Both the position numbers and the translations under genes were made by a program. This document shows positions 1 to 9,072 of a DNA stretch of 64,000 bases, in pieces (positions within the stretch are counted from its first letter, which is position 1; each line of letters starts with the position of its first letter). Origin of the DNA: Candidatus Ancaeobacter aquaticus (GTDB taxonomy: Bacteria; Auribacterota; Ancaeobacteria; Ancaeobacterales; Ancaeobacteraceae); assembly GCA_030765405.1 (NCBI GenBank), contig JAVCCP010000007.1, positions 1 through 64,000 of the forward strand. Direction: 5' to 3'. Below the pieces are notes generated by a model. That model searched no databases. It was not told the DNA's origin and saw only the letters and a program-made list of their open reading frames with translations.

Positions 1-68
1 CCGTTTTTGTTGTAACGTGTTGTGGTTATCATGTTTACAGCATATCATAAACGGAGGGAATTACAAGA

Positions 69-90
69 AAACAATTTATGTAAATTGTTT
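69..90. promoter_or_regulatory. Perfect inverted repeat, candidate operator
   Basis: The arms AAACAATTTA and TAAATTGTTT are perfect reverse complements separated by two bases (TG). The dyad lies 65 bases before the first gene, in an untranslated leader, which is where a repressor or activator of the cluster could bind. It is AT-rich and lacks a following T-run, so it is a poor terminator. The function is inferred only from symmetry and position. Confidence 0.45.
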
Positions 91-101
91 AAATATAAAG
101 A

Positions 102-120
102 CTTATGCGTTTTGCATAAG
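102..120 (+). promoter_or_regulatory. Leader hairpin upstream of first gene
   Basis: CTTATGC and GCATAAG form a perfect 7-bp stem around a 5-base loop, 35 bases before the first start codon. The following bases repeat GCATAA once more. If transcribed it would be a modest hairpin in the 5' leader. No T-run follows, so it is not a standard terminator. Confidence 0.3.
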
Positions 121-154
121 GCATAAAGATAAGTAACTGAGGGGGCTGAGTTTA

Positions 155-676
155 ATGAAGGTTTTATTGCTGGGATCAGCTTTGCTTTTTGTCGCTTTTT
201 TTTTGCATGTGTTACTATGGAATATTAGGATTCCCAAGCATCAAGTGAGATCATTGTTGGTTCTGTTTTTCTTCACACTGATTTTTGGTCTGTTTGCAAT
301 ATTTTTAATTTCTAGTATGCAGATTCCCGATATATTTATTATTACAAGGATGTCTGTGTATCTTCATGTCTGTTTTTTTTATGTTTCCGTAGTTTTAGTA
401 TATATCGTTACCTATCCAGCAATAGAGGTTGATAGTCCTTCTCTTGTTATCATTATGAGTGTCGCGCATGCGCGGGCAGATGGGTTAGCTAAGGATAAGT
501 TATATACATTGTTAACAAATGATGTTTTGGTTAAACCTCGAGTCGATGATCTTATTTTTGAAGATATGCTTACTCTTGATGGTGATAGGCTAAGGATCAC
601 CAAAAAGGGGAGTATGTTTATTCGTATATTTGTTATGTATCGAAAAATAATGAATCTTAATCAGAGTAATGGGTAA
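155..676 (+). CDS. Small membrane protein with C-terminal winged-helix-like domain
   Basis: I do not recognise a named family. The 173-residue product has about three hydrophobic spans within residues 1-90, followed by a soluble tail of about 80 residues. The tail (DGLAKDKLYTLLTND then LTLDGDRLRITKKG) has the rhythm of a winged helix: helices, then a short hairpin ending in a Gly. The purine-rich site GAGGGGG at 139-145 is well placed for the ATG at 155. It overlaps the next gene by 8 bases, and that gene has the same architecture, so the two are probably translated together and may form a heteromeric membrane regulator or adaptor. A DNA-binding role is inference; the tail could equally be a protein-binding domain. 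Confidence 0.7.
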   Translation: MKVLLLGSALLFVAFFLHVLLWNIRIPKHQVRSLLVLFFFTLIFGLFAIFLISSMQIPDIFIITRMSVYLHVCFFYVSVVLVYIVTYPAIEVDSPSLVIIMSVAHARADGLAKDKLYTLLTNDVLVKPRVDDLIFEDMLTLDGDRLRITKKGSMFIRIFVMYRKIMNLNQSNG

Positions 677-1196
677 AGTTAGTATGGATTATTTGATAAT
701 AGTTATCCCCATAATAGGTTTAGTGGTCAATGTATGTGTGCAACTGCTCAGTTTTAGGTGTATTCGTAGTGTTGCTTTGTTAAAATCAGTTTACTTAGGT
801 TTTACAATTGGATATATATGTTTACTAACAATGGTGTTTTATTGGTGTGTTTCCTCGCGGAATGACTATTTTTATATTGTCACAAATAGTGTTATCTATA
901 CATCATTAGGCTATTGTTATTTTAATTTTATTTGTTTAGGTCAAACGGGACGCAGAATAAGAATTCTAGACGAATTATCTAATGAGTCTAACGGACTTAC
1001 TTTGGATGCATTGCTGGAAAGATATAATGCGAGAGATGTTATTGATAACAGAATTAATAGATTGCTCAATAATGGACAGATTATATGTAGGCAGGGCAAG
1101 TATTTTATCGGAAAACCAATGGTTCTAAATATGTCTAAGCTTATATTGATGCTTAAACTTTTAATTCAAGGGAAAAAAAGTGAGTTTGACAGATAG
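669..1196 (+). CDS. Small membrane protein with C-terminal winged-helix-like domain (paired paralogue)
   Basis: The 175-residue product repeats the plan of its upstream neighbour: about three hydrophobic spans in residues 6-90, then a soluble region. That region (LTLDALLERYNA, VIDNRINRLLNNGQI, then GKYFI) reads like a helix-turn-helix with a wing. The proteins are diverged in sequence but matched in length and layout, suggesting an old duplication. The start at 669 overlaps the previous stop. An alternative ATG at 684 would remove five residues and is also possible. Function is unknown. Placement just before a glycan locus suggests a regulatory or adaptor role, but nothing in the sequence proves it. 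Confidence 0.7.
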   Translation: MGKVSMDYLIIVIPIIGLVVNVCVQLLSFRCIRSVALLKSVYLGFTIGYICLLTMVFYWCVSSRNDYFYIVTNSVIYTSLGYCYFNFICLGQTGRRIRILDELSNESNGLTLDALLERYNARDVIDNRINRLLNNGQIICRQGKYFIGKPMVLNMSKLILMLKLLIQGKKSEFDR

Positions 1197-1213
1197 TGAT
1201 GGACGGTAAATAA

Positions 1214-2728
1214 ATGATTCTCATTAATTCTTCACCTAAAAATGCATTAAAAATATTTCAGCCATTTTTGCCTATATACATTCCCATTGGAATAGGTTGT
1301 TTAGCAACACATGCTAAAAAAAATGGAGTGCGAACTCTTGTAGTTGACGAGCAGGTTGAAGATGATGCATTTGCTTTGATTCAAACAAACATTAAGAATT
1401 TTAAAAAGCCCTATATATTCGGTTTTAGTGTTTTAACGGCAGGATTAAAAAGTGCATTAGCTTTAGCTGCTAAATTAAAAAGAAACTATCCTGATTCAAT
1501 AAATATATTTGGAGGGATACATCCGACTGCAATGCCTGACGAGATTATGCAATTTAATTGTGTTGATTATGTAGTTCGGGGAGAGGGTGAAATAAATATA
1601 GTTAATTTATACAATGCAATTAAGAATGGAGACGATATATCATCTATTCCTAGTTTATCTTTTAGGAAAGACGGAAAGATTGTTCACAACCCTATCAGTT
1701 GTGTTCATGATAATGAATATATTAATTATCCTTTTCCGTATCATTTGTTCGCTAAAAACAAGCATAAGTATGATTTCGGTTTTGTTATTAGTTCAAGGGG
1801 CTGTCCCTATGAATGTATTTTCTGTAGTAATAGAGTTACCACTGGGAAAAGATATTACTTTAAAAGCCCGGAAGTTATAATCGATGAGCTTAATACACTT
1901 TACCATAAGTATAATCAAAGACACATACAGTTTCTTGATGATAATTTTCTAGTAAATAAGGAGAGGGTGTATGTACTCTTGGAATATATAAGAAAGAGCA
2001 GCCTTGATAAGAAAATGGTATTTAATTTTCAGTCGCGTGGGGACAACACAGACTACAAACTTATGGAAGAATTATATAGAACTGGATTTAAAAATGTATT
2101 TTTTGGCCTCGAAACAGCTTCCGAAGAAATAATGAAGACCATTAAAAAAGGCGAAACAGTTGCCCAATGCATAGATGCCGTTAATATGGCTAAAAAAATA
2201 GGTTTTCATGTGAGTGCGACGTTTATTTATGGTCTCCCCGGTGATACTCATAAGGACAGAATGGATTGTGTGAGGCTTTGCAAAGACCTGAAGTTGGATT
2301 TGGTTCGTTTTAACAATGCAACGCCATATCCAGGGACTGAATTATACGATATAGCGAAGAACACCAAAAGGTTATATGTACAGGGGATGTATGAGAATTT
2401 TAATTCAGTGTCGACCTTTATAGAGAATCCATTTAAAAAGATTCCTTTTTCCTACGTTCCTGAAAATAACACTGAAGAGGAAATAAGAGGCGATATTCTC
2501 TATAGTTATTTCAAATATTATATGGATATAAATAAAATCAGAGCGATTTTTGAGAAGCCCGAACAAAATGAAGGGTGGTTTAACGCAGGGGAAAAGGTTA
2601 CGGAGGTCGTTGCTAAGATTCCATCGTTATGTGTGCTTGGATTCATGATGTTTATAAAATATATCCAGTTATTTTATTTTCGCTACATGAAAAAGACTAT
2701 AGGGTCGTTTGTTGAAAGATTGCGGTAG
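1214..2728 (+). CDS. Cobalamin-binding-domain radical SAM enzyme
   Basis: The 504-residue protein has an N-terminal B12-binding-type Rossmann domain (about residues 1-150, with GGIHPT and RGEGE) and a radical SAM domain whose CX3CX2C cluster ligands are Cys197, Cys201 and Cys204 (GCPYECIFC). The N-domain lacks the DxHxxG motif that supplies a lower-axial histidine, as in BchE-like class B enzymes. Such enzymes methylate or rearrange unactivated carbons. The substrate here is unknown; the glycosyltransferase context points to a sugar or lipid. It starts 17 bases after the preceding gene and a 64-base gap separates it from the next. It is one of seven such proteins in the window. Confidence 0.9.
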   Translation: MILINSSPKNALKIFQPFLPIYIPIGIGCLATHAKKNGVRTLVVDEQVEDDAFALIQTNIKNFKKPYIFGFSVLTAGLKSALALAAKLKRNYPDSINIFGGIHPTAMPDEIMQFNCVDYVVRGEGEINIVNLYNAIKNGDDISSIPSLSFRKDGKIVHNPISCVHDNEYINYPFPYHLFAKNKHKYDFGFVISSRGCPYECIFCSNRVTTGKRYYFKSPEVIIDELNTLYHKYNQRHIQFLDDNFLVNKERVYVLLEYIRKSSLDKKMVFNFQSRGDNTDYKLMEELYRTGFKNVFFGLETASEEIMKTIKKGETVAQCIDAVNMAKKIGFHVSATFIYGLPGDTHKDRMDCVRLCKDLKLDLVRFNNATPYPGTELYDIAKNTKRLYVQGMYENFNSVSTFIENPFKKIPFSYVPENNTEEEIRGDILYSYFKYYMDINKIRAIFEKPEQNEGWFNAGEKVTEVVAKIPSLCVLGFMMFIKYIQLFYFRYMKKTIGSFVERLR

Positions 2729-2792
2729 GTATCAAAATAGCTAATAGTGACAACTGATATTATTCATTGAAAATATTAAGAACGGAGAAAAC

Positions 2793-4721
2793 GTGTCTGT
2801 CCTCAGCAATAAATACGGCAAACAGCTATTAGAAAGCAATTCACCTACGGTAGTTGATAGAGCCTCTATTTTCTTTCTGTTTGTCATTTTTACTCTATTT
2901 TATTTCTTTTATGGCGGAAAATATTTTATTGGGGATAGTGGATTATGCTATTCAGCTTTTGCGTCTCTTTGTACGAGATTAGAATATGTTAATATATTTG
3001 ATTATATCAAAGGGTATAAAGAATGGGGTCCAATTGATTATGACACCTTGGTATATGCGCAAGAATTGGTAAAAACCTTCAGGTATGATGCTTTGATTGC
3101 CCATCCAATATTCCTGCCGTTAGAAATATTAGGATATAATCTTTTACATGTATTTGTTCCCCATATCCAATACATGGTATCCAGTCAAGTCACCATGTCT
3201 CTGGTAAGTGCTTTGGGAGTAGTATGGTTCTATCAGATTATGAAAATATCTGGTAAAAGCACGCTTATATCAATTATTGGAGCATCAATCCTCGGATTAT
3301 CGTTCATATATCGTAATAACGCAGAGGGTGATACGGGTATCTTGAGTTATATTGCACTTATTATGGTTCTAAGAGTTCACTTTAAATATATCAGTGGAGG
3401 CAGAACTATCCTTAATACGATATGGTACGGAGTGTGTTTTTCTTTTTCACTTCTTCTCTACAATAGTCCATTGGTTTTACTTCCGGGCCTTTTTGTAAGT
3501 TATCTTATGGTAGAAAAAGACTTTAAGAAGGTGGTGCAATTTGTGGTTGTATCTTTTTTTGTTGTATTATTTTGTACTAATTACTTCTATACAATTATTT
3601 TTAAATATATCGACTCAGTATTTTATAGCGGAAACATATATGGCTTTCAGTGCAAAGATTTCTGGGAGAATATGGCGTATGTCTTCCATTTTATGGGGGC
3701 GCACGGAGGATTGAAAGGAGGTATCATTCTTGTAGGTTACAATTTGTTCTATAATGTAACCCAATTACTCATTTTAGCGCCAAAGGTACTATCTTTTCCA
3801 ATTGGCGTGCTCATAATATATTGTATGGCATCAATTACGATGGTAAAGATCAAAAAAGATAATGACAAATATTTTACCACTATTATTACAATATTATTTT
3901 TTCTACTTTTGTATATATTTGGTGCTGGTGTGTATCATGTAAAACAGGTGTCAGTGATATTTCCTTTTGTTGTCTATGTAATTTCAGAAGGAATATCTGT
4001 TAAATCAAAGGGACTGTTCGCGGGTTTCTTTAATATACGAATGACGAACATACTTATTGCAGTTTATTCTTTTGTTTTGATCGGTGGCATTGTATTTGAT
4101 AGTTTTTATCCATTTAAAGGAGCTAATGCCTATTATAATTGGAATCCTCCTCAGGACAAAATGCTACTTAGTCAGGATTTTTATGATACATTGAATGCAA
4201 AACTGAAAAGGAATTCAATAATATTGTATGATTATTCCTATGTAGGTGATACGTTAGGTAACGATATATCAATAAAGACAGATCTTTTAAGTCCCTGTAA
4301 TGGTAATTTCTGCCATCTGTGGATGGCTGGAAATTTTAGTCCTTTCTTTCTTGAGTATTTTATGGAAATTAATAATCCCAGGGAGTTTTATATGTTATCA
4401 TCGCAAGGGGATACAGAGTTTATATTAGTTCCAAAGGATAAATATTTGAGCGAATATCTTTTATTTGAAAGGCAATTTGATTACGAAAAAAAATGGTATA
4501 TTTATAAATATGATGGTAAAGTTATAAATAAGCAGAACGTATTTATCATTTTTAATAGAGAACATGGCTCCCTTCCAACTAATTCACTATATTCTATGCA
4601 AGATTTATACTGGAAACGGGGTGTGTATAAAAATAAAAAAACATTGGCATTAGTCCCTGTCGAAGATGATGTCATAGGTAATAATAGATATAGAAAGTCA
4701 AAAAGCCTTGTATACTGGTAG
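2793..4721 (+). CDS. Polytopic membrane protein, putative GT-C-type glycosyltransferase
   Basis: The 642-residue protein begins with GTG, preceded by the Shine-Dalgarno-like ACGGAGAA. A first span at about residues 25-40 is followed by an extracytoplasmic GDSG segment (FIGDSGLCY), the position where GT-C enzymes carry a catalytic acidic residue. About ten more spans follow to roughly residue 430, then a soluble C-terminal region of about 200 residues. This layout fits enzymes that use polyprenyl-phosphate sugars outside the membrane. I cannot assign a Pfam family with certainty. The following GT4 gene lies 27 bases downstream. The glycosyltransferase assignment is inference from topology, the Gly-Asp motif and neighbours. 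Confidence 0.65.
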   Translation: MSVLSNKYGKQLLESNSPTVVDRASIFFLFVIFTLFYFFYGGKYFIGDSGLCYSAFASLCTRLEYVNIFDYIKGYKEWGPIDYDTLVYAQELVKTFRYDALIAHPIFLPLEILGYNLLHVFVPHIQYMVSSQVTMSLVSALGVVWFYQIMKISGKSTLISIIGASILGLSFIYRNNAEGDTGILSYIALIMVLRVHFKYISGGRTILNTIWYGVCFSFSLLLYNSPLVLLPGLFVSYLMVEKDFKKVVQFVVVSFFVVLFCTNYFYTIIFKYIDSVFYSGNIYGFQCKDFWENMAYVFHFMGAHGGLKGGIILVGYNLFYNVTQLLILAPKVLSFPIGVLIIYCMASITMVKIKKDNDKYFTTIITILFFLLLYIFGAGVYHVKQVSVIFPFVVYVISEGISVKSKGLFAGFFNIRMTNILIAVYSFVLIGGIVFDSFYPFKGANAYYNWNPPQDKMLLSQDFYDTLNAKLKRNSIILYDYSYVGDTLGNDISIKTDLLSPCNGNFCHLWMAGNFSPFFLEYFMEINNPREFYMLSSQGDTEFILVPKDKYLSEYLLFERQFDYEKKWYIYKYDGKVINKQNVFIIFNREHGSLPTNSLYSMQDLYWKRGVYKNKKTLALVPVEDDVIGNNRYRKSKSLVYW

Positions 4722-4748
4722 TGTGAAAATGAGAAAAGATTACATTAT

Positions 4749-5900
4749 ATGAAAATTGCAATTCTAATAGATCAACTTATACCTGGTGGGGTGCAAAAGA
4801 TTGCTGTCAAGGAAGTGCAATATTTAAGACTAATGGGTGTTGATGCAACCCTTCTCGTTATTATGAGAGTGAAGGATCAGGAAAAATATATTTCAATGCT
4901 TGAAGGTGTCCCCTGTGAGTATATTTCAGATCGTTATCCGAAATATTTACGACGTACAATAAAACTTCCAGTGTTTCATTTCTTATCAACTTTGCATTTG
5001 CTCAGTCCTTATTTAGCTCCACGATATATTAATAAAAATGAATATGACTGCATAATGAGTCATAATACCACAACCTGTCTTACTGCTCAGATGTTGTGGC
5101 GAAAAAAGAAAATACCATATATTGCCTTTGTGTGGGATCCTATGAACTATATTTTAACGAAAGTGTATTCACGCACACTTTTGCGCGGTTTGTTTCCATT
5201 TCTCTCTCCATTTGTCAGGAAAATTGAATATTCTTTCTTGCGCGATGCAACACTTGTATTAACTGGATCTAATGTGCATTCTGAGTTTTTACATAAAAAA
5301 CACGATATAGATTCCGAAATACTATACCCTGGGTGTGTTTTTTCCAAAAAGATACCAGAAAAGAGAGGCGATCATATGCTTGCGCTTACCAGGTGGGATA
5401 ATGATAAGAAACCACATATGCTACTTGATTTGATTAGAAATCTTCCGGACGCGAAATTGATGATGGTAGGAACATGGACAAAAAAAGATGATTATAAGGA
5501 GTTCTTACTGAATATTCAGAAATACAATCTACAGGATAGAGTGAAAATTATCGATAGTTTCGGAGATAATACACTTTCTGATTTTGGACGCGAAGCAAGG
5601 TTTTTTATACATCCCAATTTTGAAGCTTTTGGCATGGGTGCGTTAGAACTTGCTGCACATGGTTGTCCAATGATAATCCCAAAGGGCTCCGGTGTTGGTG
5701 AAATATTTCAAAACGATGTACATGGGTTATTTCCCGAAAAAGAAAATTATGATCAATTTGAAATTGCAGTTACAAAACTGTTGAATGATGAAAGGTGCGC
5801 ATACGAAATGGGGCGTTCTGCTTGGAAAAGGGCCAAAGAATATTCATGGGAAAATCATGCACGATGTTTACTTAACTATATAAAGAAGGCTGTTGTATGA
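4749..5900 (+). CDS. GT4-family glycosyltransferase
   Basis: The 383-residue GT-B protein has an N-terminal GGVQK loop (about residues 14-18) of the kind that contacts the acceptor or donor phosphate. The C-terminal half carries the GT4 EX7E motif in EAFGMGALE (about residues 292-300). It should act on the cytoplasmic side, moving a sugar from a nucleotide donor to a growing glycan. The stop overlaps the start of the next gene as ATGA, so it is cotranscribed with the heptose genes. A GDP-heptose donor is an attractive guess from that linkage, but the sequence does not fix the donor. Confidence 0.88.
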   Translation: MKIAILIDQLIPGGVQKIAVKEVQYLRLMGVDATLLVIMRVKDQEKYISMLEGVPCEYISDRYPKYLRRTIKLPVFHFLSTLHLLSPYLAPRYINKNEYDCIMSHNTTTCLTAQMLWRKKKIPYIAFVWDPMNYILTKVYSRTLLRGLFPFLSPFVRKIEYSFLRDATLVLTGSNVHSEFLHKKHDIDSEILYPGCVFSKKIPEKRGDHMLALTRWDNDKKPHMLLDLIRNLPDAKLMMVGTWTKKDDYKEFLLNIQKYNLQDRVKIIDSFGDNTLSDFGREARFFIHPNFEAFGMGALELAAHGCPMIIPKGSGVGEIFQNDVHGLFPEKENYDQFEIAVTKLLNDERCAYEMGRSAWKRAKEYSWENHARCLLNYIKKAVV

Positions 5901-6841
5901 AAGTATTTATTACCGGCGGAGCTGGGTTTGTGGGAAGTCATGTAGTCGATAGACTTATTGGCGAAAACGAGATAGTCGTTTATGACAATCTCTCTTCAGG
6001 GGAAAGATCTTTTATCCAAAAACATGAGGGTTCTAAAAATTTCACCTTTATTGAAGGTGATTTAATAGACAGACCTCTTCTTGAAAAATCAATAAAAGGA
6101 TCCGATGCTGTCTATCATTTTGCCGCAAATCCTGATATACGCTATGGCATAGAGTATACTGACACTGATTTAACACAAGGGACAATAGCTACATATAATG
6201 TACTAGAGGCAATGCGGCTTGCAGATGTGAAGAAAATTATTTTTTCTTCAAGTTCAGTGGTGTATGGAGAACCACATCAGTTTCCTACTTCTGAAGACTA
6301 TGGTCCTATGTTGCCTATATCGCTTTATGGGGCAAGTAAACTTGCTTGCGAAGGTCTTATTACGTCCTTTAGCCATACATTTGGTATTACATCATGGATT
6401 TTTCGTTTTGCAAATATAATTGGAAAGAGGCAAACGCACGGTCTTCTCGTTGATTTAATTGCAAAACTGGATAAAAATAAAACCGTGTTACCAGTGCTTG
6501 GTGACGGTTTGCAGGAAAAATCATATTTGTATATCGATGATTGCATTGATGGAATTTTGTATGCTGTTGGACATGCAAATGAATCTATGAATGTTTATAA
6601 TTTAAGCGCAGGCGACCAAATATCCGTTAGTGAGATTGTTTCAATATTTGCCAAAAAGTACACTGAAATGACTCATAGTCAATTTGAGATATCATATGAG
6701 AATAAATCCCGTGGGTGGCAAGGTGATGTTGTTAAGGTAAAACTTGATGCTGCGAAAATTAATTCACTAGGGTGGAGCGCTCGATACTCATCTAAAAGAG
6801 CTATAGAGAAAACGGTTGAGGATCTTTTGGGAGGAGCATAG
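5897..6841 (+). CDS. NAD-dependent sugar epimerase/dehydratase (extended SDR)
   Basis: The 314-residue protein has the Rossmann motif GGAGFVGS at residues 7-14, an SSSSVVYGEP active-site serine segment near residues 118-127, and the catalytic pair Tyr144 and Lys148 in YGASK. Length and motifs match UDP-glucose 4-epimerase-like extended short-chain dehydrogenases that act on nucleotide sugars. It overlaps the upstream GT4 gene (ATGA) and touches hddC by one base. A role on GDP-heptose, for example epimerisation or entry into a 6-deoxyheptose, is plausible. Plain UDP-Glc/UDP-Gal or UDP-GlcNAc epimerisation cannot be excluded. Confidence 0.88.
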   Translation: MKVFITGGAGFVGSHVVDRLIGENEIVVYDNLSSGERSFIQKHEGSKNFTFIEGDLIDRPLLEKSIKGSDAVYHFAANPDIRYGIEYTDTDLTQGTIATYNVLEAMRLADVKKIIFSSSSVVYGEPHQFPTSEDYGPMLPISLYGASKLACEGLITSFSHTFGITSWIFRFANIIGKRQTHGLLVDLIAKLDKNKTVLPVLGDGLQEKSYLYIDDCIDGILYAVGHANESMNVYNLSAGDQISVSEIVSIFAKKYTEMTHSQFEISYENKSRGWQGDVVKVKLDAAKINSLGWSARYSSKRAIEKTVEDLLGGA

Positions 6842-7524
6842 TGCAGGTAATTATTCTCGCGGGTGGGGTAGGAACAAGACTTAGACCACTGACACATACG
6901 ATTCCAAAATCAATGGTGCCAATACATGGTAAGCCTTTTCTTGCACATAGTATTGAAATGGTACAAAAACAGGGTTTTACTGATATTGTCCTCAGTGTAG
7001 GGTATTTAGGAGGACAGATAGAAGACTATTTTGGTGACGGGAAGTCATATGGAGTTAATATACGTTATTCGCGTGAGAAAACACCGCTCGGTACGGGTGG
7101 AGCGCTTTTACGTGCAGGGCAATACCTGGAAAAAGAATCTTTTGTATTAAATGGCGATACATATCTCGATGTTGACTATAAAAATATTATAGAATTTTAT
7201 AGAAAACATGGTGAAAAAGCGGTGATGGTTGTGTATAATAATGCACTTAAATTAGCTGACAACAATGTGTTAATGCGCGAAGGGGATATGGTCCAGTCTT
7301 ATGATGTGACTACTGAGAGTGACTTTATAGATGCAGGCGTATATATTTTTAACAAGGATGACTTGCCTGAGGACAAAACTGAGGAAGCCATATCTCTCAA
7401 GAAAGCAGTTATTGATCCACTCATTACAAATAAATGTCTCCTAGGGTACAAGACAGATAAGCGATATTATGATATTGGGACGAAAGAACGAATAGAAGTT
7501 TTTGAAAATGAGGTACTTCAATGA
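6841..7524 (+). CDS. hddC: D-glycero-alpha-D-manno-heptose 1-phosphate guanylyltransferase-like nucleotidyltransferase
   Basis: The 227-residue protein opens with the sugar nucleotidyltransferase signature ILAGGVGTRLRP and a PKSMVPIHGKPFL segment. A mid-protein LNGDTYLD supplies the metal-binding aspartate. Its size and its position directly before a GHMP heptose kinase and GmhA match HddC, which makes GDP-D-glycero-alpha-D-manno-heptose. The start is GTG at 6841, sharing one base with the previous stop, and the stop overlaps hddA as ATGA. Without neighbours it could be read as a general mannose-1-phosphate guanylyltransferase-like enzyme; the gene order makes HddC the better call. Confidence 0.87.
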   Translation: MQVIILAGGVGTRLRPLTHTIPKSMVPIHGKPFLAHSIEMVQKQGFTDIVLSVGYLGGQIEDYFGDGKSYGVNIRYSREKTPLGTGGALLRAGQYLEKESFVLNGDTYLDVDYKNIIEFYRKHGEKAVMVVYNNALKLADNNVLMREGDMVQSYDVTTESDFIDAGVYIFNKDDLPEDKTEEAISLKKAVIDPLITNKCLLGYKTDKRYYDIGTKERIEVFENEVLQ

Positions 7525-8495
7525 TTATATCTCGAACCCCTTTACGGATAAGTTTTGCCGGTGGGGGAACTGATTTTAAGGATTATTATAGGAAAAGCGG
7601 TGGGGCTGTTGTCAGTACCTCAATTGATAAATATGTCTACATAACAGTGAATAAGAAGTTTGACCAAAGGATCCGTGTAAGCTATTCGAAGACCGAGATA
7701 ACCGATAGGGTATCTCAACTGCAGCATGATTTGGTTCGAGAATGTTTAAGATATCTGAAGATTAAGGGTGGAGTGGAAATAACATCTATAGCTGACATTC
7801 CGTCGGAGGGAACCGGTCTTGGATCATCAAGTGCTTTCACTGTAGGGTTATTGAATTCTCTGCACGCTTATCAGGGAAAACATGTTTCTGCAAAAAGACT
7901 TGCTGAAGATGCATGTAGAATAGAGATTGATGTTGTAAAAGAACCGATTGGAAAACAGGATCAATACATTGCTGCGTATGGAGGGTTGCAATATATTGAA
8001 TTTAAACCCGATGGACATGTGTATGTCGATCCGATTATTTGCAGTAAAAGAACAAAAAAGAAACTTAATGATAATTTGATAATGTTTTATTTAGATATTA
8101 CGCGTAAAGCAAACACTATCCTTGCGGGGCAAAAACGAAATATACCTCATACGTATAAGACACTTGATGCAATGAGGGATTTGACAGTCAAAATACGAAA
8201 AGCGCTTATCAATAACGCTATCGATGAGTTCGGATCAATATTGCATGAAGGGTGGTTGCTTAAGAAAAAGCTCGCTCAAGGGGTATCGAATCCTTCAATT
8301 GATAAATACTATGAAAAAGCTATTAAAAACGGTGCATTAGGAGGGAAGGTGCTTGGAGCTGGTGGAGGCGGTTTTCTGCTTTTTTATTGTCCGAAGAATA
8401 AGCAGAACAAGGTACGCAGTGCGCTTAAGAATCTCAAAGAGATGAATATAAATTTTGAACCTCAAGGAGGTAAGATTATTTATGTGGAAGAATAA
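7521..8495 (+). CDS. hddA: D-glycero-alpha-D-manno-heptose 7-phosphate kinase (GHMP family)
   Basis: The 324-residue protein has the HddA-type start ISRTPLRISFAGGGTD, the GHMP glycine/serine phosphate loop GTGLGSSSAF near residues 95-104, and a late glycine-rich LGAGGGGFLLFY segment. These match heptose 7-phosphate kinases that phosphorylate C1 to give the 1,7-bisphosphate. It overlaps hddC by 4 bases and gmhA by 14 bases, so translation is tightly coupled. Related fucose and mannose kinases share the fold, but the three-gene order supports heptose. Confidence 0.92.
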   Translation: MIISRTPLRISFAGGGTDFKDYYRKSGGAVVSTSIDKYVYITVNKKFDQRIRVSYSKTEITDRVSQLQHDLVRECLRYLKIKGGVEITSIADIPSEGTGLGSSSAFTVGLLNSLHAYQGKHVSAKRLAEDACRIEIDVVKEPIGKQDQYIAAYGGLQYIEFKPDGHVYVDPIICSKRTKKKLNDNLIMFYLDITRKANTILAGQKRNIPHTYKTLDAMRDLTVKIRKALINNAIDEFGSILHEGWLLKKKLAQGVSNPSIDKYYEKAIKNGALGGKVLGAGGGGFLLFYCPKNKQNKVRSALKNLKEMNINFEPQGGKIIYVEE

Positions 8496-9072
8496 AAATA
8501 ATATCGGTTTATTTGCAAAAGAGTATTTCAATGAACTAGTTGAAGCATTTAATTTAATCCCTGAAAATGGTTTTGATGAGATTGTGAATATGCTTCAGTC
8601 TGTATATAAAAGTGGCAAGCACGTATTTCTTATCGGAAATGGTGGAAGTGCGGCTACTGCATCACATTTTGCCAATGATTTATCGAAAGGGACTATGTGT
8701 GACGGTAAAAAACGATTCAAGGCATTTTCTTTAACAGATAATATTCCACTGGTTACTGCATGGGCAAATGATGCTAATTTTGAAAAGATATTTGTTGAGC
8801 AACTTTATAATCTTTTTCAAAAAGGTGATATCGTTATTGCTATAACAGGATCCGGGAACTCGCCAAATATATTAAAGGCTGTTGAATTTGCGAATTCTAA
8901 AGGTGGGACAACTTTTGGTTTTATTGGTTTTGAAGGGGGTAAGCTAAAGGATATTGTTCAGAAGAGTATAATAGTAGAATCTAATAAGCAGGAAATAATA
9001 GAAGACATTCATTTAATATTAGAGCATATCATATGTAAATACCTTAAATTTAGATTGGAAGAAAGTTCATGA
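8482..9072 (+). CDS. gmhA: Phosphoheptose isomerase (SIS domain)
   Basis: The 196-residue protein converts sedoheptulose 7-phosphate to D-glycero-D-manno-heptose 7-phosphate. It has the GmhA/SIS signature GNGGSAATASHFANDL and a second sugar-phosphate loop AITGSGNSPNILKA. I chose ATG 8482 instead of the in-frame ATG 27 bases upstream because the strong site AAGGAGGT lies at 8464-8471, ten bases before 8482, and because the length then matches GmhA. The start lies within the end of hddA and the stop overlaps the next gene as ATGA. With hddA and hddC it gives three of the four steps to GDP-heptose. Confidence 0.93.
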   Translation: MWKNKNNIGLFAKEYFNELVEAFNLIPENGFDEIVNMLQSVYKSGKHVFLIGNGGSAATASHFANDLSKGTMCDGKKRFKAFSLTDNIPLVTAWANDANFEKIFVEQLYNLFQKGDIVIAITGSGNSPNILKAVEFANSKGGTTFGFIGFEGGKLKDIVQKSIIVESNKQEIIEDIHLILEHIICKYLKFRLEESS

